This document shows, one piece after another, positions 14,440 to 22,030 of a stretch of DNA of 64,000 bases (within the stretch, counting starts at the first letter, position 1; every line of letters starts with the position of its first letter). Under the pieces are notes generated by a model. It saw only the letters and a list, made by a program, of their open reading frames with translations. It did not search any database and was not told the origin of the DNA. The translations under genes were made by a program, and so were the position numbers. The stretch comes from Hemicordylus capensis (lineage: Eukaryota > Chordata > Lepidosauria > Squamata > Cordylidae), in the NCBI RefSeq assembly GCF_027244095.1, contig NC_069657.1:392688943-392752942 (forward strand). Reading direction: 5' to 3'.

Positions 14440-15577
14440 TCTGATGTAAGCCACTGAGATTATTATTTATTTAGTTGTTTGTTTGTTTAATAAATTTGTA
14501 TACCGCCCACTACCAAAGTCTCTATGCAGTTTACAGCATTAAACAAACCAAGCACAAAACAAACCAAGAATTTAACAGTTGAACATATAAAAACCAGATT
14601 AAAATATCCATAAAAATACCAACTAACTAAAAAAACATGGCCGAAGAGACGTGTCTGTAGTTGTTTCTTAAAAGCCAACAGGGATGGAGCAGCTACTGTA
14701 TAATCTCAGCAGGAAGTGCATTCCACCCTCAGACGAACCTCCTCGAAGATCTCAATAGGTAGCGGGGTTAATGAAGAAGGAGGTGTTCTTTTAAATACTG
14801 TGGGCCCAAGCCATTAAGGGATTGACGGCTCTGTTGGTATAAATCTTTTAAAGAAATTAATGGCCAGTTGTCAGATAGTGATGCTCTTCTCAGAATCAGA
14901 GAGAGGAGCTTCTTCTGGGTTTTGCTAAGCCCGCTCTCCCCACAGACGATCAAAAGGCAGCCCTGGGCGGCCAGATCAGCTGCCCACAAGACTGCCAGCT
15001 CTGTCACGGAACTGGCAGGGGTTGCAGGGATTGGGGGCCGCATGGCCCCGGAAGTTCCAGGATGCCTTACGCAAATGCACAGGGCATCCTGGAGAGACCC
15101 CTGAGCCCGGGGGTCTACTTGTGTGTTGCCATGGTGCAGAGCCACGCTGTGGCGGTACATGATCAGGAAACCTGGGTTAGCGGGGCGCTCACTCTGCTAA
15201 CCTGGGCTAAGGTGAGGGCAACTTTGGTGGGCTAGCTGCCAGAGAACCACCAGGCTTGCCCACAAAGCCCACTGGTTCTCACGATGGGGAAAAACCAGGC
15301 TGGGCTATTTATTCACAATTTATTCAAATGTCTTTCCCTTTTAACTCTGCCCCTTGAAAGCGGGCACTCACTCACCACATTTTGGGTAGGCGACTATCAC
15401 CATACCATTCTTTCTAGGTTCCATAGTTTCCAGGGCTTCAAAGGTCTCTGCGCTACAAAGGCATTTGGGATAAAGTACTCCTTTGAAAGTAAACAGCAGC
15501 TCCATATTCTCCTTCTCTTTACAGAGAGCGAGGATTTTATTTACTTTGTCAACAAGATTACTTGTTTTCTCTGCCAT
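390..15577 (-). CDS. SULT6B1-like: Sulfotransferase 6B1-like (cytosolic SULT), spliced gene, 3' end outside the window
   Basis: Cytosolic sulfotransferases transfer a sulfonate group from PAPS to hydroxyl or amine groups of small molecules. Six exons on the minus strand join in phase: 15376-15577, 8844-8956, 7834-7923, 3874-4000, 1029-1123 and 390-546, giving 261 residues with no stop. The 127-bp and 95-bp exons have the lengths typical of SULT genes. Visible motifs are the PAPS 5'-phosphosulfate loop YPKCGTNW (residues 64-71), the probable catalytic His119 in FTTHLHYD, the 3'-phosphate motif FRNPKDAAVSYYHF (140-153), and the start of the RKG motif at the end of exon 6. Cys in place of Ser in the PAPS loop, and THLHYD, match the SULT6B branch as I remember it. 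The final exon (roughly 40-45 residues, rest of RKGxxGDWKN) must lie left of base 1. The substrate is unknown. Introns are filled with repeats. A second first exon lies upstream at 19524-19725. Confidence 0.93.
1029..1123 (-). CDS. SULT6B1-like: SULT6B1-like exon 5
   Basis: 95 bp, the standard SULT exon length, with a tttcag acceptor and a gtgagc donor. It encodes CWKSYFDHALAWDKHMDEEN through TFEDLKE, the region matching VSWGRYFDFAINWNKH..YEDLKE in human SULT6B1. Confidence 0.93.
1272..1407. mobile_element. Palindromic hAT-type MITE (family A)
   Basis: The ends are CAGGCCTGCTCAAC and GTTGAGCAGCCCTG, around the inner palindrome ACAACTCCCATAATCCC. It is flanked by 8-bp duplications tcctagac and ccctagac (7 of 8 match), as expected of hAT transposition. 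It lies in the SULT6B1-like gene, just upstream of exon 5. Confidence 0.8.
1634..2016. mobile_element. hAT-type MITE (family B, CAGGGGCGTA ends) with perfect 8-bp TSD
   Basis: It starts CAGGGGCGTAACTA and ends TTGCTACGCCCCTG. Both sides carry the identical octamer cccacggt (1626-1633 and 2017-2024). Inside is a TA/TG microsatellite at about 1814-1887. The same family occurs at 59195-59517 and, older, near 13433-13755. Confidence 0.88.
2025..2560 (+). repeat. Two head-to-tail units of an unclassified repeat
   Basis: Each unit of about 270 bp contains TTTACCACAGGTTTGTTGTG-like and TTTTACCCTGGACATAAATC-like words, spaced alike. An inverted copy lies at about 3400-3690 and another piece at about 20225-20400. 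It is probably a non-autonomous DNA element; I do not recognise the family. Confidence 0.55.
2735..2830 (-). mobile_element. LINE 3'-tail fragment (L2/CR1 type)
   Basis: Contains the pattern seen in antisense L2 tails of this window: AT-rich start, then ttgtttaccccgcctttaca. Confidence 0.4.
3400..3690 (-). repeat. Inverted copy of the repeat at 2025-2560
   Basis: The reverse complement aligns with 2300-2550, for example through GGTAAATCTGG, TGTGAACGCA and CCACCCTCCCAA. It therefore faces the tandem pair across about 0.9 kb of the intron between exons 4 and 5. Confidence 0.55.
3874..4000 (-). CDS. SULT6B1-like: SULT6B1-like exon 4
   Basis: 127 bp, the standard length of this exon in SULT genes. 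It starts ILVIFRNPKDAAVSYYHFYN and ends FQKFMSGE plus one base, and a gtatat donor follows. It carries the Arg and Ser that bind the 3'-phosphate of PAPS (Arg141 and Ser149 here). Confidence 0.94.
5220..6685 (+). mobile_element. RNase H-bearing LINE (I-like clade), 3' portion, decayed
   Basis: Early on there is an RT-thumb-like string NFLGLIFDKRLIWQQHI followed by RLRLNMLRNISGR (about 5250-5370). Around 6202-6249 comes WMPAHMGVHGNAMADLTAKE, the end signature of an RNase H domain (GHxGxxGNxxAD), and later TGHCALWSNLF with paired cysteines. Several frameshifts and stops separate these pieces. A CGG/GCG-rich run is at about 5375-5425. The 5' part may extend to about 4640, where I recognise nothing. 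A hAT MITE abuts its right end. Confidence 0.6.
6686..7129. mobile_element. hAT-type element (family C, TAGGGATGTGCA ends) with internal palindrome
   Basis: The ends TAGGGATGTGCATGGAACC and GGTTCCGTGCACATCCCTA are inverted repeats. The flanks aaccagag and aactagag match at 7 of 8 bases. The interior at about 6845-7010 is a long imperfect palindrome around CAGGGTGGCAG..CTGCCACCCTGG, which produces spurious ORFs on both strands. Confidence 0.78.
7189..7439. mobile_element. Element bounded by about 43-bp terminal inverted repeats
   Basis: AACACCATCTACTGGTCATC at the left is inverted at the right as GATGACCATTAGGTGGTGTT, and the repeat continues inward through CTTCTCCAATTATA. Between the arms lies an AT-rich LINE-tail-like segment (7320-7400). 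Family unknown. Confidence 0.6.
7834..7923 (-). CDS. SULT6B1-like: SULT6B1-like exon 3
   Basis: 90 bp, 30 complete codons, from AMKNQPSPRVFTTHLHYDN to KNKVK, with a cctag acceptor and a gtaagt donor. It contains the histidine of the THL motif, which in this family acts as the catalytic base. Confidence 0.93.
7960..8045 (-). mobile_element. L2-type LINE or L2-tailed SINE 3' end
   Basis: Ends in an AAT-type microsatellite, then ccatccttccaaaaatggct and cagggcggtttaca, the antisense of the common squamate tail. The same tail occurs at 26200-26415. Confidence 0.6.
8085..8235 (+). mobile_element. Degenerate tRNA-derived (MIR-like) SINE
   Basis: Begins near a B-box-like GTTCAAATCCCCATTCAG, followed by GTGACTTTGGATGAATCAC and CTCAGCCTAATCCACTTC. 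It is homologous, in the other orientation, to the better copy at 62810-63052. Confidence 0.55.
8337..8478. mobile_element. Older hAT-type palindromic MITE (family A related)
   Basis: The caggggtagggaacatgtgg start, the ACTACAACTCC..GGAGTTGTAGT palindrome and the gagccacacattgcc end are visible. It is more diverged than the copy at 1272-1407. Confidence 0.6.
8844..8956 (-). CDS. SULT6B1-like: SULT6B1-like exon 2
   Basis: 113 bp between a ttgcag acceptor and a gtcagc donor. It encodes TNWMLHIVNEMVDACNK through GPEDIQ, completing the PAPS-binding loop begun in exon 1. The phase fits exon 1A or exon 1B, and exon 3. Confidence 0.93.
9230..9335. repeat. AT-rich ATAGAT-type simple repeat
   Basis: Irregular repetition of atagat and atata words; low complexity. 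Confidence 0.8.
9490..9690 (+). mobile_element. SINE-like repeat, old copy
   Basis: Contains AGGAAGCTACCTAATACTAA, GATGGACCAATTCAGTATA and CAGCAGCTTTCCAGGGTTTC, diverged matches to the repeat copies at 14091-14390 and 36440-36735. Confidence 0.45.
9720..10360 (-). mobile_element. L2 LINE, 5'-truncated 3' end
   Basis: On the minus strand it encodes LVITYKALNSLGPGFLRERL and neighbouring pieces, the C-terminal region of the L2 ORF2 protein. It ends at the left in an AT-rich tail. It is colinear with the better-preserved plus-strand copy at 53770-55275. Confidence 0.75.
10390..12185 (+). mobile_element. CR1 LINE 5' region with ORF1 (zinc-finger/coiled coil plus SGNH-esterase domain)
   Basis: CR1 ORF1 proteins of reptiles carry an N-terminal Cys-rich part and an esterase-like domain. 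From 10826 there is CCTECHMYDYLLHGQMSWVC, then a heptad-like stretch LRKQVRSLEIKVANLEKLRE. In another frame from about 11220 comes GGLLVVGDSIIRGIE (block I GDS of SGNH hydrolases), then VVVHIGINNVGK (block III-like, Asn for the usual Asp), and, after a stop near 11503, KRDGLHLNQAG (block V DxxH). At least one frameshift (near 11220) and two stops (near 11503 and 11612) disable it. The upstream 10400-10820 looks like its 5' UTR, including GCGGGAGTTTAGCGGGAAG. ORF2 is not recognised downstream. Confidence 0.72.
12190..12660 (+). mobile_element. Unclassified sequence ending in a LINE-type 3' tail
   Basis: 12190-12530 is not recognised apart from CTTTATTACGGTCTTTGACC. At about 12555-12625, gatgtaaactgctctgagaa and aaaagcagtatataaataa form the standard tail seen in other LINE/SINE copies here. 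Confidence 0.4.
12661..13432. other. GC-rich, repeat-like region without a recognised gene
   Basis: Many overlapping open frames on both strands, but none resembles a known protein. Base composition is far higher in GC than the neighbourhood. CAGGCCTGC near 12668 and related words suggest a decayed DNA transposon. No paired ends were found. Confidence 0.35.
13433..13755. mobile_element. Old hAT-type MITE (family B)
   Basis: TAGCTATAATTGAATGAGGG with GTGTCCCTGGGCCC at the left, and GGGGCCCACTTCAACCTTGC at the right, match 1634-2016. The terminal CAGGGG motifs are eroded and no TSD was found. Confidence 0.5.
13785..14025 (+). mobile_element. Sauria SINE (tRNA-derived)
   Basis: Starts at a tRNA-like head (GTGCAGCGGGGAAATGCTTG) with B box ATTCGAATCC at 13841-13850. 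Then follow GTATTCTACCAAAGAAAACC, and the 3' end TTGACAGCACACTTTAAAA, which resembles the Bov-B LINE end. This SINE family is typical of squamates. Confidence 0.88.
14091..14390 (+). mobile_element. Squamate interspersed repeat (SINE-like), near full copy
   Basis: Starts ATAGGAACATAGGAAACTGC and ACTGAGTCAGACCATAGGTC, and ends GGAGACAAGTCATGCTTGC. It is nearly colinear with 36440-36735. A TG microsatellite follows at 14406-14439. Confidence 0.75.
14455..14840 (-). mobile_element. L2 LINE 3' end
   Basis: The left end is an AT-rich tail with aatttgtataccgcccacta, followed by antisense of the L2 C-terminus including ctgtgggcccaagcc. Truncated on the right by GC-rich repeat sequence. Confidence 0.7.
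14925..15295. mobile_element. GC-rich MITE-like repeat
   Basis: Shares words with 61150-61525 and with 40890-41130 (CAGCCC-rich arms, gagtg-type 'first letter' motifs, and GTTCTCA near the borders). Non-coding; exact ends not resolved. Confidence 0.4.
15376..15577 (-). CDS. SULT6B1-like: SULT6B1-like exon 1A (first coding exon, proximal copy)
   Basis: It encodes 67 residues plus one base, beginning MAEKTSNLVDKVNK and ending in AYPKC, followed by a gtgagt donor. The start at 15577 was chosen because the distal copy has the same MAEK start and because the length suits SULT6B1. An in-frame ATG lies further upstream at 15649, but it has no counterpart in the distal copy. The split glycine codon (G|GT) joins exon 2 exactly. 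Confidence 0.93.
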
Positions 15578-15935
15578 ACTCAACTCTTGCTTGTCAGGCT
15601 GCCTTTTAAAGGGGTGGTCCAGCTCTATGTGACCAAAAGAACCTGGCACTCATTCACTTCTCTTGCTCAATAAGGGATATTGCGGAAGAGAGCAATTCTG
15701 AATCATAACAGCTCTCACGCTGAACTCTGGTTTATTATTTGATTTGTGCAGGTACCTAGTTTCAGCAGCTTCTGAAATCTAAAAACTAAAATCTAAAATC
15801 ATAACCTTTTGGGTAGGCGACTATCCAAAAAAAAATTACTGAGGAAAAAGAGGGAAATTACTGAGGAAAAAGAGGGAAATGCTAGAGGCCCTACAGGGGT
15901 GAAGATAATAGACTGAAAACATGTAGATAGAAGAA
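15578..15935 (-). promoter_or_regulatory. Putative proximal promoter of SULT6B1-like exon 1A
   Basis: A TATA-like box TTTAAAAGGC (minus strand, about 15601-15610) lies some 25 bases before the start codon. It is shared with exon 1B, as are the upstream words TCTTGCTCAATAAGG (plus sense, near 15660) and GGCCCTACAGGGGTG (near 15889). Conservation between the duplicates is the evidence; the transcription start is not determined. A 23-bp direct duplication sits at about 15834-15880. Confidence 0.45.
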
Positions 15936-16734
15936 AAAGTCCCTTGCCTCTTTAAGGAATGATAGGACTATATTGTAACCCATTGGTATCTTGTGGCAAC
16001 TCTTTAACATGAAGCATTTCCAGAGTGTTCTTTGTAGTTCTGTCCAGTTGTTCATGGGTCACAAGCAGAACTTTGCGCTGCCTCGTGCCTCAATGACAGA
16101 GGGGGACAGACTAGTGAGTCAGAGGGCTAGAGGGGTCAAGACATTGGTCATTCCTCCTCTCTACTGCTCTGACACTATCCCTTTGATATGTGAATTGCTA
16201 CTTTCAGGGACTTCCTGCCTGCCTGCCTCCCTTCCTCTCTTCCTTCTTTCTTCTCCCTCTCACACATGCTCGCCTCTCTTTCTGCACCATGTGTGCAGAG
16301 ATGCAGACAGCATCTCTCTGCATCCAACTAGCTAGCTAGATTAGAGATACTATCTCTCCACTTTCCTATCTAGAATGGAGTTCTCCAATAAAGACTCCTC
16401 ATATTGATTTGAAACTGCTTTCCGTCCACCAAAATGTTTTGGCTGCAACAGCCCAAATCATTTCACTGCCTCTCTAATGAGGTGCTGAAATGATTCGGGC
16501 ACATCCCCATTTCGAGTCTAAGCTTCTCCTAGCCACACCATTTTCTACATGCAAGGATTTTTAATGTTTTAATGGAAGAGCACTTAATCATGAGAACCCT
16601 TGTCTACAATCTGAAGTTATTTAGCTCAAATACAAATTTACTACCTCTGGATAATAAATGGCCTAAGGATAGTGGCTGATATTCAAAGCAAAGAAGCCCT
16701 GGTGCACTGGGAGAGCAGTCTAACCAGGGGCGGA

Positions 16735-17212
16735 ACTACCATTGGGAAAACAGGTTCAAAGAACCCAGGCCGCGGCCCTGACATGCCCCCCCCCGTGTCT
16801 GACATCAGACGTGGGGGTGCTGGTTTAGCTCCCGAGTGGGGGACGCACGCCCCCCGTTCGGGAGTTAAATGGCTGCTGCGTTTGCGGCATGGCCAGGAAC
16901 GGCTCTTCCCTTCCTTCCCTGCTGCTGGCCCCTTCAGGAGTTAAAAAGCTGGTGCTGCTTTCACAGCACAGCCAGGAGCGGCTCTTCCCTGCAGGGAAGA
17001 ACCGCTCCTGGCTGTGCTGCAAAAGCAGCACCGGCCTTAGTTTAGCTCCTGAAGGGGCTGCGTGGCCCCTTCGGGAGTTGGACTCTAATTCCCGAACTGA
17101 GCCACAAGGCTCCATTCGGGAGCCAAAGCACACACCCCTCCCCCGTCTGATGTCAGATGTGGGGGGAGAGGTCAGCTGGGCCACCGCCGCCGGCAGTCAA
17201 GCTCCGCACCTG
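16735..17212. mobile_element. hAT-type element (CAGGGGCGGAACTA ends) with internal palindromes
   Basis: The ends are CAGGGGCGGAACTACC and AGCTCCGCACCTG. The flanks agtctaac and agcctaac match at 7 of 8 bases. The interior repeats GGAGTTAAA and GGCTCTTCCCTGCAGGGAAG in inverted arrangement. Long open frames inside are products of the palindromes. Confidence 0.75.
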
Positions 17213-17868
17213 AGCCTAACAAACTAGTCTATTCAAAATTAACTGCACCTGTGCAGCGACAATTTTTGTTGCCTGTGCCTTTCCCAGGAAGCCCTCTGTG
17301 CCACCCAAAAATATATATTTTGGGGACACAGAGGGCTTCCTGGGGAAGGGAAGGTGGTGTCAAAAATTGCCACTTCCCCATTGCACTGGTGCAGTTGGTT
17401 TGGAAGTTCTGTTAGGCTGCTCTCTCTTGCTGCACCGGTGCTTCCTTGCTGTGAATGGCAGCCATTGTCTGGTCTGGTCTGATCATAACAATACCCTGAC
17501 TACAGCAAATATGTTTAGGATCCCATGGGGGAACCACGGAGGCTCATACTGGGTCCAGAGAAATGATGGGTAGGTAATGATTTATGCAACCGTTTCTCCT
17601 GTCCAGGGCTAGCCTATGGGAAATAGTGCTCTAGGCACGGAATGCCTTCCACTCCCCCTCATGGTTAGTTTATCAGGTCCCCCACTCCCTAGCTCACTGC
17701 AGGCAGGACACTCAACAAACATCTAGTCACTACATTGAGCTTGGCACCCCTCCAGGCAGATGCCCTAGGAGACCACCTAGCTTGCCCACCCTCAAAATCA
17801 GCCCTGCCCTTTTCCAGTCCCAGCTGGCTCTGATGAAGTGACTTTTCCTGATTAAAAAAGGATGTCGG

Positions 17869-17875
17869 AGTGCTA

Positions 17876-17918
<43 letters not shown>

Positions 17919-17959
17919 ATCTTAGCCAAAAGGCTGAGAAGTGATAGTGCTAATACACA
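17869..17959 (-). mobile_element. Retro-inserted U2 snRNA 5' fragment plus GT tract, with 14-bp TSD
   Basis: The reverse complement of 17912-17945 matches the first 34 bases of U2 snRNA (CTTCTCaGCCTTTTGGCTAA, GATCAAGTGT). Beyond U2 base 34 comes a (GT)n run, read as CA on plus. The insert lies between perfect 14-bp repeats agtgctaatacaca at 17869-17882 and 17946-17959. It is not a functional U2 gene. Confidence 0.85.
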
Positions 17960-17963
17960 TGTC

Positions 17964-18169
17964 TACGGGTGTGCATGGACCATTTGACATAGTCCAAACT
18001 GAATTTAGACCGAATTGCAGGTATGTGGTTTGGTCAAACCAATCGGATGGGGCCGGTTGGTTCGACTAACCAGCTTGAACCAGTTTGAAGCAGTCTGAGA
18101 CTGAGCTGCTTGAACAGGCCTGGATCATGGCAGTCCAGTTCATGATCAAACTGGTTCTGCACATCCCTA
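17964..18169. mobile_element. hAT-type element (family C)
   Basis: TACGGGTGTGCATGGACC at the left and CTGCACATCCCTA at the right. The interior is rich in GGTTCGA and TTGAACC words. The TSD is not clear. Sits four bases past the U2 insertion. Confidence 0.55.
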
Positions 18170-18196
18170 CTACATGAATTCATGTAGCATCTAGAC

Positions 18197-18441
18197 CAGG
18201 CCTGCTCAACTTAGGCATAGGACCCCCAGCTGTTTTTGGACTACAATTCCCATAATCCCCAGCCACAGTAGCCAATAGCCAGAGATTATTTTATTTTATT
18301 TTATTTTATTTTATTTTATTTTATTTTATTTATTTACTTAAACATATTTGTATACCACCCCAAACTCACATCTCTGGGCAGTTCACAATTATGGGAGTTG
18401 TAGGCTAGCATCTACATGAGGTCTGAAGTTGAGCAGCCCTG
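18197..18441. mobile_element. hAT-type MITE (family A) interrupted by a LINE tail
   Basis: CAGGCCTGCTCAAC..GTTGAGCAGCCCTG ends with TSD atctagac and atctagtc (7 of 8). A (TTTTA)n tract and antisense LINE tail (about 18288-18390, CATATTTGTATACCACCCCA) interrupt the central palindrome. Confidence 0.75.
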
Positions 18442-19523
18442 ATCTAGTCTGACCTGCTATCCATCTTCACTGAATTTTCACCATAATGATCATGTTCCTT
18501 CTATGGGTTGAACCTGTTGCATCCCTCGTACACACAATGCAAACCTAACTATATTATTCTGGAGTAAGTCCACAGAGTGATTTATACAGAGCTGTGGTTT
18601 GAATGAACAGGAGAAGACCTGCTAAGCACCAAAGTAATTAGAAAAGAAGAGATTTAGAAAGAAAGAGTTTGGGCAAGCAGAGTGTTTGTAGCTCTTGCAT
18701 CAACACATTTGCCTTCTTCCAATATACAAATTATCAGGAACAAGTTGGATCCTTTCTGTCTCTTGGACCACCTGGACAGTTCCCCATATCATTTACATTT
18801 TAGCAATGTTATATGTATTTAGGGCTTGATATGAGCCAGGGGGCTAAGCATTTGTACTGGTTTAAGGTGCCAGAGTTTGGTTTGGAACATGTTGAAAATA
18901 CAAATACAAAAAAGGACAACGAAGGAGTGTATTCTAAGTGCTTTCCCCTCACCACTGCATGATCTACAAACATGAGGGTTAGGAAACAACCTTTCAGGTC
19001 ACATGATTCCAGATAAAGACTCTTTTTCTATTACTACAATATTGATTATCTATTTGCTTTGCTTTCTGTTTCCAGGTTTTTTCAAAGTTTGCTTTTTGAC
19101 CTGGTCAGACTCACCATATTTGAAGGCCACCTTCTCCGAATTAGGACAGGCTCAAATGGGAAACCCTTCCCTTCCCTTCCCATTAGGCAAGCAGCAACCA
19201 GGGGCTGCGGTGCAGGACTTTTTCTACTGTGGCATCCTGCCGATGGAGTGCCCCACCACCACCCAAGCAAACCCCTCCCAATCACCATACTTTTTTCTGT
19301 TTTGTTTACTCAAGCTTTTTACAAAACATTATTGTGTTGGCAGCTGTGCAGATGCTATTCTGCTTCATATTTCAGTTGTCTTAAATTGTGACATTCTCAT
19401 CTGTTGCAAACCCCCTTAGAGATCTTTTGATTGACAGCGGATGGGCTGGGGTTTGAGTTGTTTAAAGTAATTGACATGACTGTTTTTCCCTTTAAGCTAT
19501 CCCCCTTTAAAATGAGCACTTAC

Positions 19524-19725
19524 CACATTTCGGATAGGCGACTATCAGCATATCTTCCTTTCTAGTTTCCATGGTTTCCAAGGCTTCAAAGGCTTCTGAG
19601 CTACAAAGCAGATTAGGATACAGCACTCCTTTGTAAGTAAGTAGCAACTCCTTCTTGTCTTTTTCCTTCAAGCCAGCCAAGAATAGATTTATTCTGTTAG
19701 CCAAATTACTCATTTTCTCGGCCAT
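19524..19725 (-). CDS. SULT6B1-like: SULT6B1-like exon 1B (duplicate or alternative first coding exon)
   Basis: This is a second intact first exon of 67 codons plus one base, starting MAEKMSNLANRINLFLAG and ending AYPKC, with a gtaagt donor in the same phase as exon 1A. It differs from 1A at many residues but has the same length and no stop. I see no second exon 2 between it and exon 1A. It is therefore either an alternative first exon spliced to the shared exons 2-7 or the remains of a tandem gene copy. Its upstream flank also resembles that of exon 1A, including a TTTAAAAGG box and the block near 20023-20062. Confidence 0.85.
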
Positions 19726-20070
19726 TTTCGCCTCTTGCTGGGTGCCTCTGTCTTGTCAGGCTGCCTTTTAAAAGGCCAGTCTTTTAAAAGTCCATTCTCT
19801 TTCTTGCTCAATAAGGTACATTGTAAAAGAGATAGCAATCCTTAATCATAAACCTCTCACGCTAATTGAGAGTTCTCACGCTAAACTCCCGTTCATGCTC
19901 TGACTTTTAAACATACTGTACAAAGTTCAAACAGTTTCTGGAACTAAGAATTGCCCAATCTTTTTCTGGGCGGGCCTTTTTCTGGGAAACTACCATACAT
20001 CTCTAAGGAAATAAAGTGAAAGGCTAGAGGCCCTACAGGGGTGGAGAGAATAGGCTGAAACCAGATGGAT
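19726..20070 (-). promoter_or_regulatory. Putative proximal promoter of SULT6B1-like exon 1B
   Basis: It carries the same ordered blocks as the flank of exon 1A: a TTTAAAAGG box at about 19764-19775, TCTTGCTCAATAAGG at about 19802, and GGCCCTACAGGGGTG at about 20029. The spacing is similar, so the duplicated unit included its own promoter. Confidence 0.42.
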
Positions 20071-20224
20071 ACATAATTCTTTGTGACCAGATTTGGATTT
20101 TTTAAAGCCAAATTCTGGTTTACGGCCCGTTTGACCCACGAGTATACCCCTTAGGTTCTGGCAAGGTCCTGAACTGCAGGCTGCAGCCTTTCCCACTTCG
20201 GTAACCTGGAGGTTTTACAGACAG

Positions 20225-20400
20225 GGCTCCCCCCATGATCCAATCCTGATTGGAATGTGCTGGATTTAATCCTGACTCCCTGCGGGTTATCAGGGACCAG
20301 GACTTTGATTCTCCCCAATGGAGGCTGCGAATTCTGGCTTAGCCATTATGTCCAGGGTAAAAAAATCCTCTATTTCCAGCAGCTTTTGAAAAAAACTCTG
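20225..20400 (-). repeat. Fragment of the repeat family at 2025-2560
   Basis: Shares the words TTATGTCCAGGGTAAAAAAAT and CAGGATTTAATCCTG-like arms with 3400-3690. Confidence 0.4.
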
Positions 20401-20834
20401 GGGCTTCTGCTTTCTCCAAAGGTGCTGATGGTTATGCAAAGGATGTGCTGATGGCTATGCGAATGGTCCACCTAATCCCTTGAATTAAACCTTGAATTAA
20501 AATGCCTCAAATCTTCTGAGAAGCAGATTCGCTCTAGATACCCCAAGGCATAGAGCCATGTGTGAAAAACCAGGTGGCCATTCTGTGACACGTTCTGTTG
20601 AAGTCATAATAGTCTGGACCATTTAGGTCAATTTTTAGCAAATAATGGGGGGAAATCCCAAAGTTTTGAAAATTGGTTAGACTTGGTGGTTCTGATGTCA
20701 TCCATAGGCTCAATTGTTTACATTATGGGAGAAAGTGGATTGAAGGAGATCTTGACCACTATTTATGCACACATTAGTGTCAAGGGGCATAAGGGGTCAT
20801 TTTCTGGTTCACACAGCACTTGCAATTTCTGTAT

Positions 20835-21135
20835 TTCTGTATTTATTTATTTTACATACCACACCAAATGTATGTCTCTGGGCAGTTTACAACATAAAAC
20901 AAATTAAGACAAAAATTAAAACATTACAACAATTAAAAACCACAATTCTAGTTAAAAGGCTTGGGTGAATAAATGTGTCTTTAAAGACTTTTAAAAATCT
21001 GTCAGAGATGGGGAGGCTCCATTTCAAGAGAGAGCACATTCCAGAGTCTCGGGGCGATAAGAGAGAAGGCCCGTCTCTGAGTAGCCAGCAGGCAAGCTGG
21101 TGGCAATTGCAGGCGGATCTGTCTAGATCATCTCA
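20835..21135 (-). mobile_element. L2 LINE 3' end (left part)
   Basis: The tail catgtctctgggcagttt-like sequence near 20870 is followed by antisense C-terminal L2 sequence (tctcggggcgataagagaga). It continues at 21655 after a foreign segment. Confidence 0.65.
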
Positions 21136-21189
21136 ATGAGTGGTGGAGCTCATAGTGAACAAAACATTGAAAAAACATTCACAAGCACA

Positions 21190-21600
21190 AGCAAAACTGA
21201 GCTAAGGAAGCCCTGCCCAGTTTTTCACGTGTGCGTATACCGCTGGGATCGGGCCCGATCCCGGCAGCACCGCAGCGGCAAATCTGCCTACAGAGCCACC
21301 CTTCCAAATGAAGTTAGGAGAGTGAGCAAGTGAAGTTAGGAGAGTAATCCCATTTCACTGATCGTCTGCCAGCCGTGGCTGATTGAAGCCATGGCTGGCA
21401 GACTCAGGTGATCTCAGGCAGGGGGGATCCCCATAATGCACCGCACACTCGCGTCATGCATTATTAGATCTCGGGGGTGGGGGGGTGGGATGACGTTTGG
21501 CAACACATCCTGGCACCCTGGCCCTCTGAGCTATAGGCAGCAGCAGTCAGTAGTCAGCTGGCGGGGAGGGGGCAGGATCTGCTCACCAGAGAGAAGCCCG
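21190..21600. mobile_element. Unclassified non-autonomous DNA element inserted in L2
   Basis: CACGTGTGCGTATACCGCTG and CGGGCCCGATCCCGGCAGC match the reverse complement of 51030-51120. It separates two colinear L2 pieces. There are short internal direct repeats GTGAAGTTAGGAGAGT at about 21310-21345. Confidence 0.45.
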
Positions 21601-21654
21601 ATGCTCACTGGCAGGGAGGTAAGCTCTTTAGGATTCCCCACTAATCCTTTTGCC

Positions 21655-22030
21655 CTTTCTCACTGCTCATGGGATAGGGCTCATTCTCTTAAATACCCTG
21701 GGCCTAAGCTGTTTAGGGTTATATAGGTCACAACCAGCACTTTGTATTTTACCTGGAAACATATTGATAGCTGTGTAGTTCTTTTAATATGAGAGCAATA
21801 TGGTCTCTCCGAGATGACCTGGAGACCATCCTTGATGCCGCATTTTGCACCAATTGCAGTTTCTGGACTACATACAAAGGAAGCCCCACATAGAGCACAC
21901 TGCAGTAGTCAAGTCTGGAGGTTACCGGTATATGTACTACTGTTTCGAGAAACTACTGTTTTGAGACAAAGAAATGGATGCAGCTGGCATATCAGCCGAA
22001 GCAGGTAGAAAGCACCTCTGGCCACTGGAA
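21655..22030 (-). mobile_element. L2 LINE 3' region (right part)
   Basis: Antisense of L2 ORF2: taccctgggcctaagctgtt, gtttctggactacatacaaa and cagtagtcaagtctggaggt, colinear with 53770-55275. Confidence 0.7.

Noticed and set aside
15578-15649. In-frame upstream ATG for exon 1A giving 24 extra residues
   Set aside because: The extension has no counterpart before exon 1B and overlaps the TATA-like box; the shared MAEK start suits the family length.
16672-17227. Four overlapping ORFs of 90-119 codons
   Set aside because: They lie in a hAT element with internal palindromes; their peptides mirror each other.
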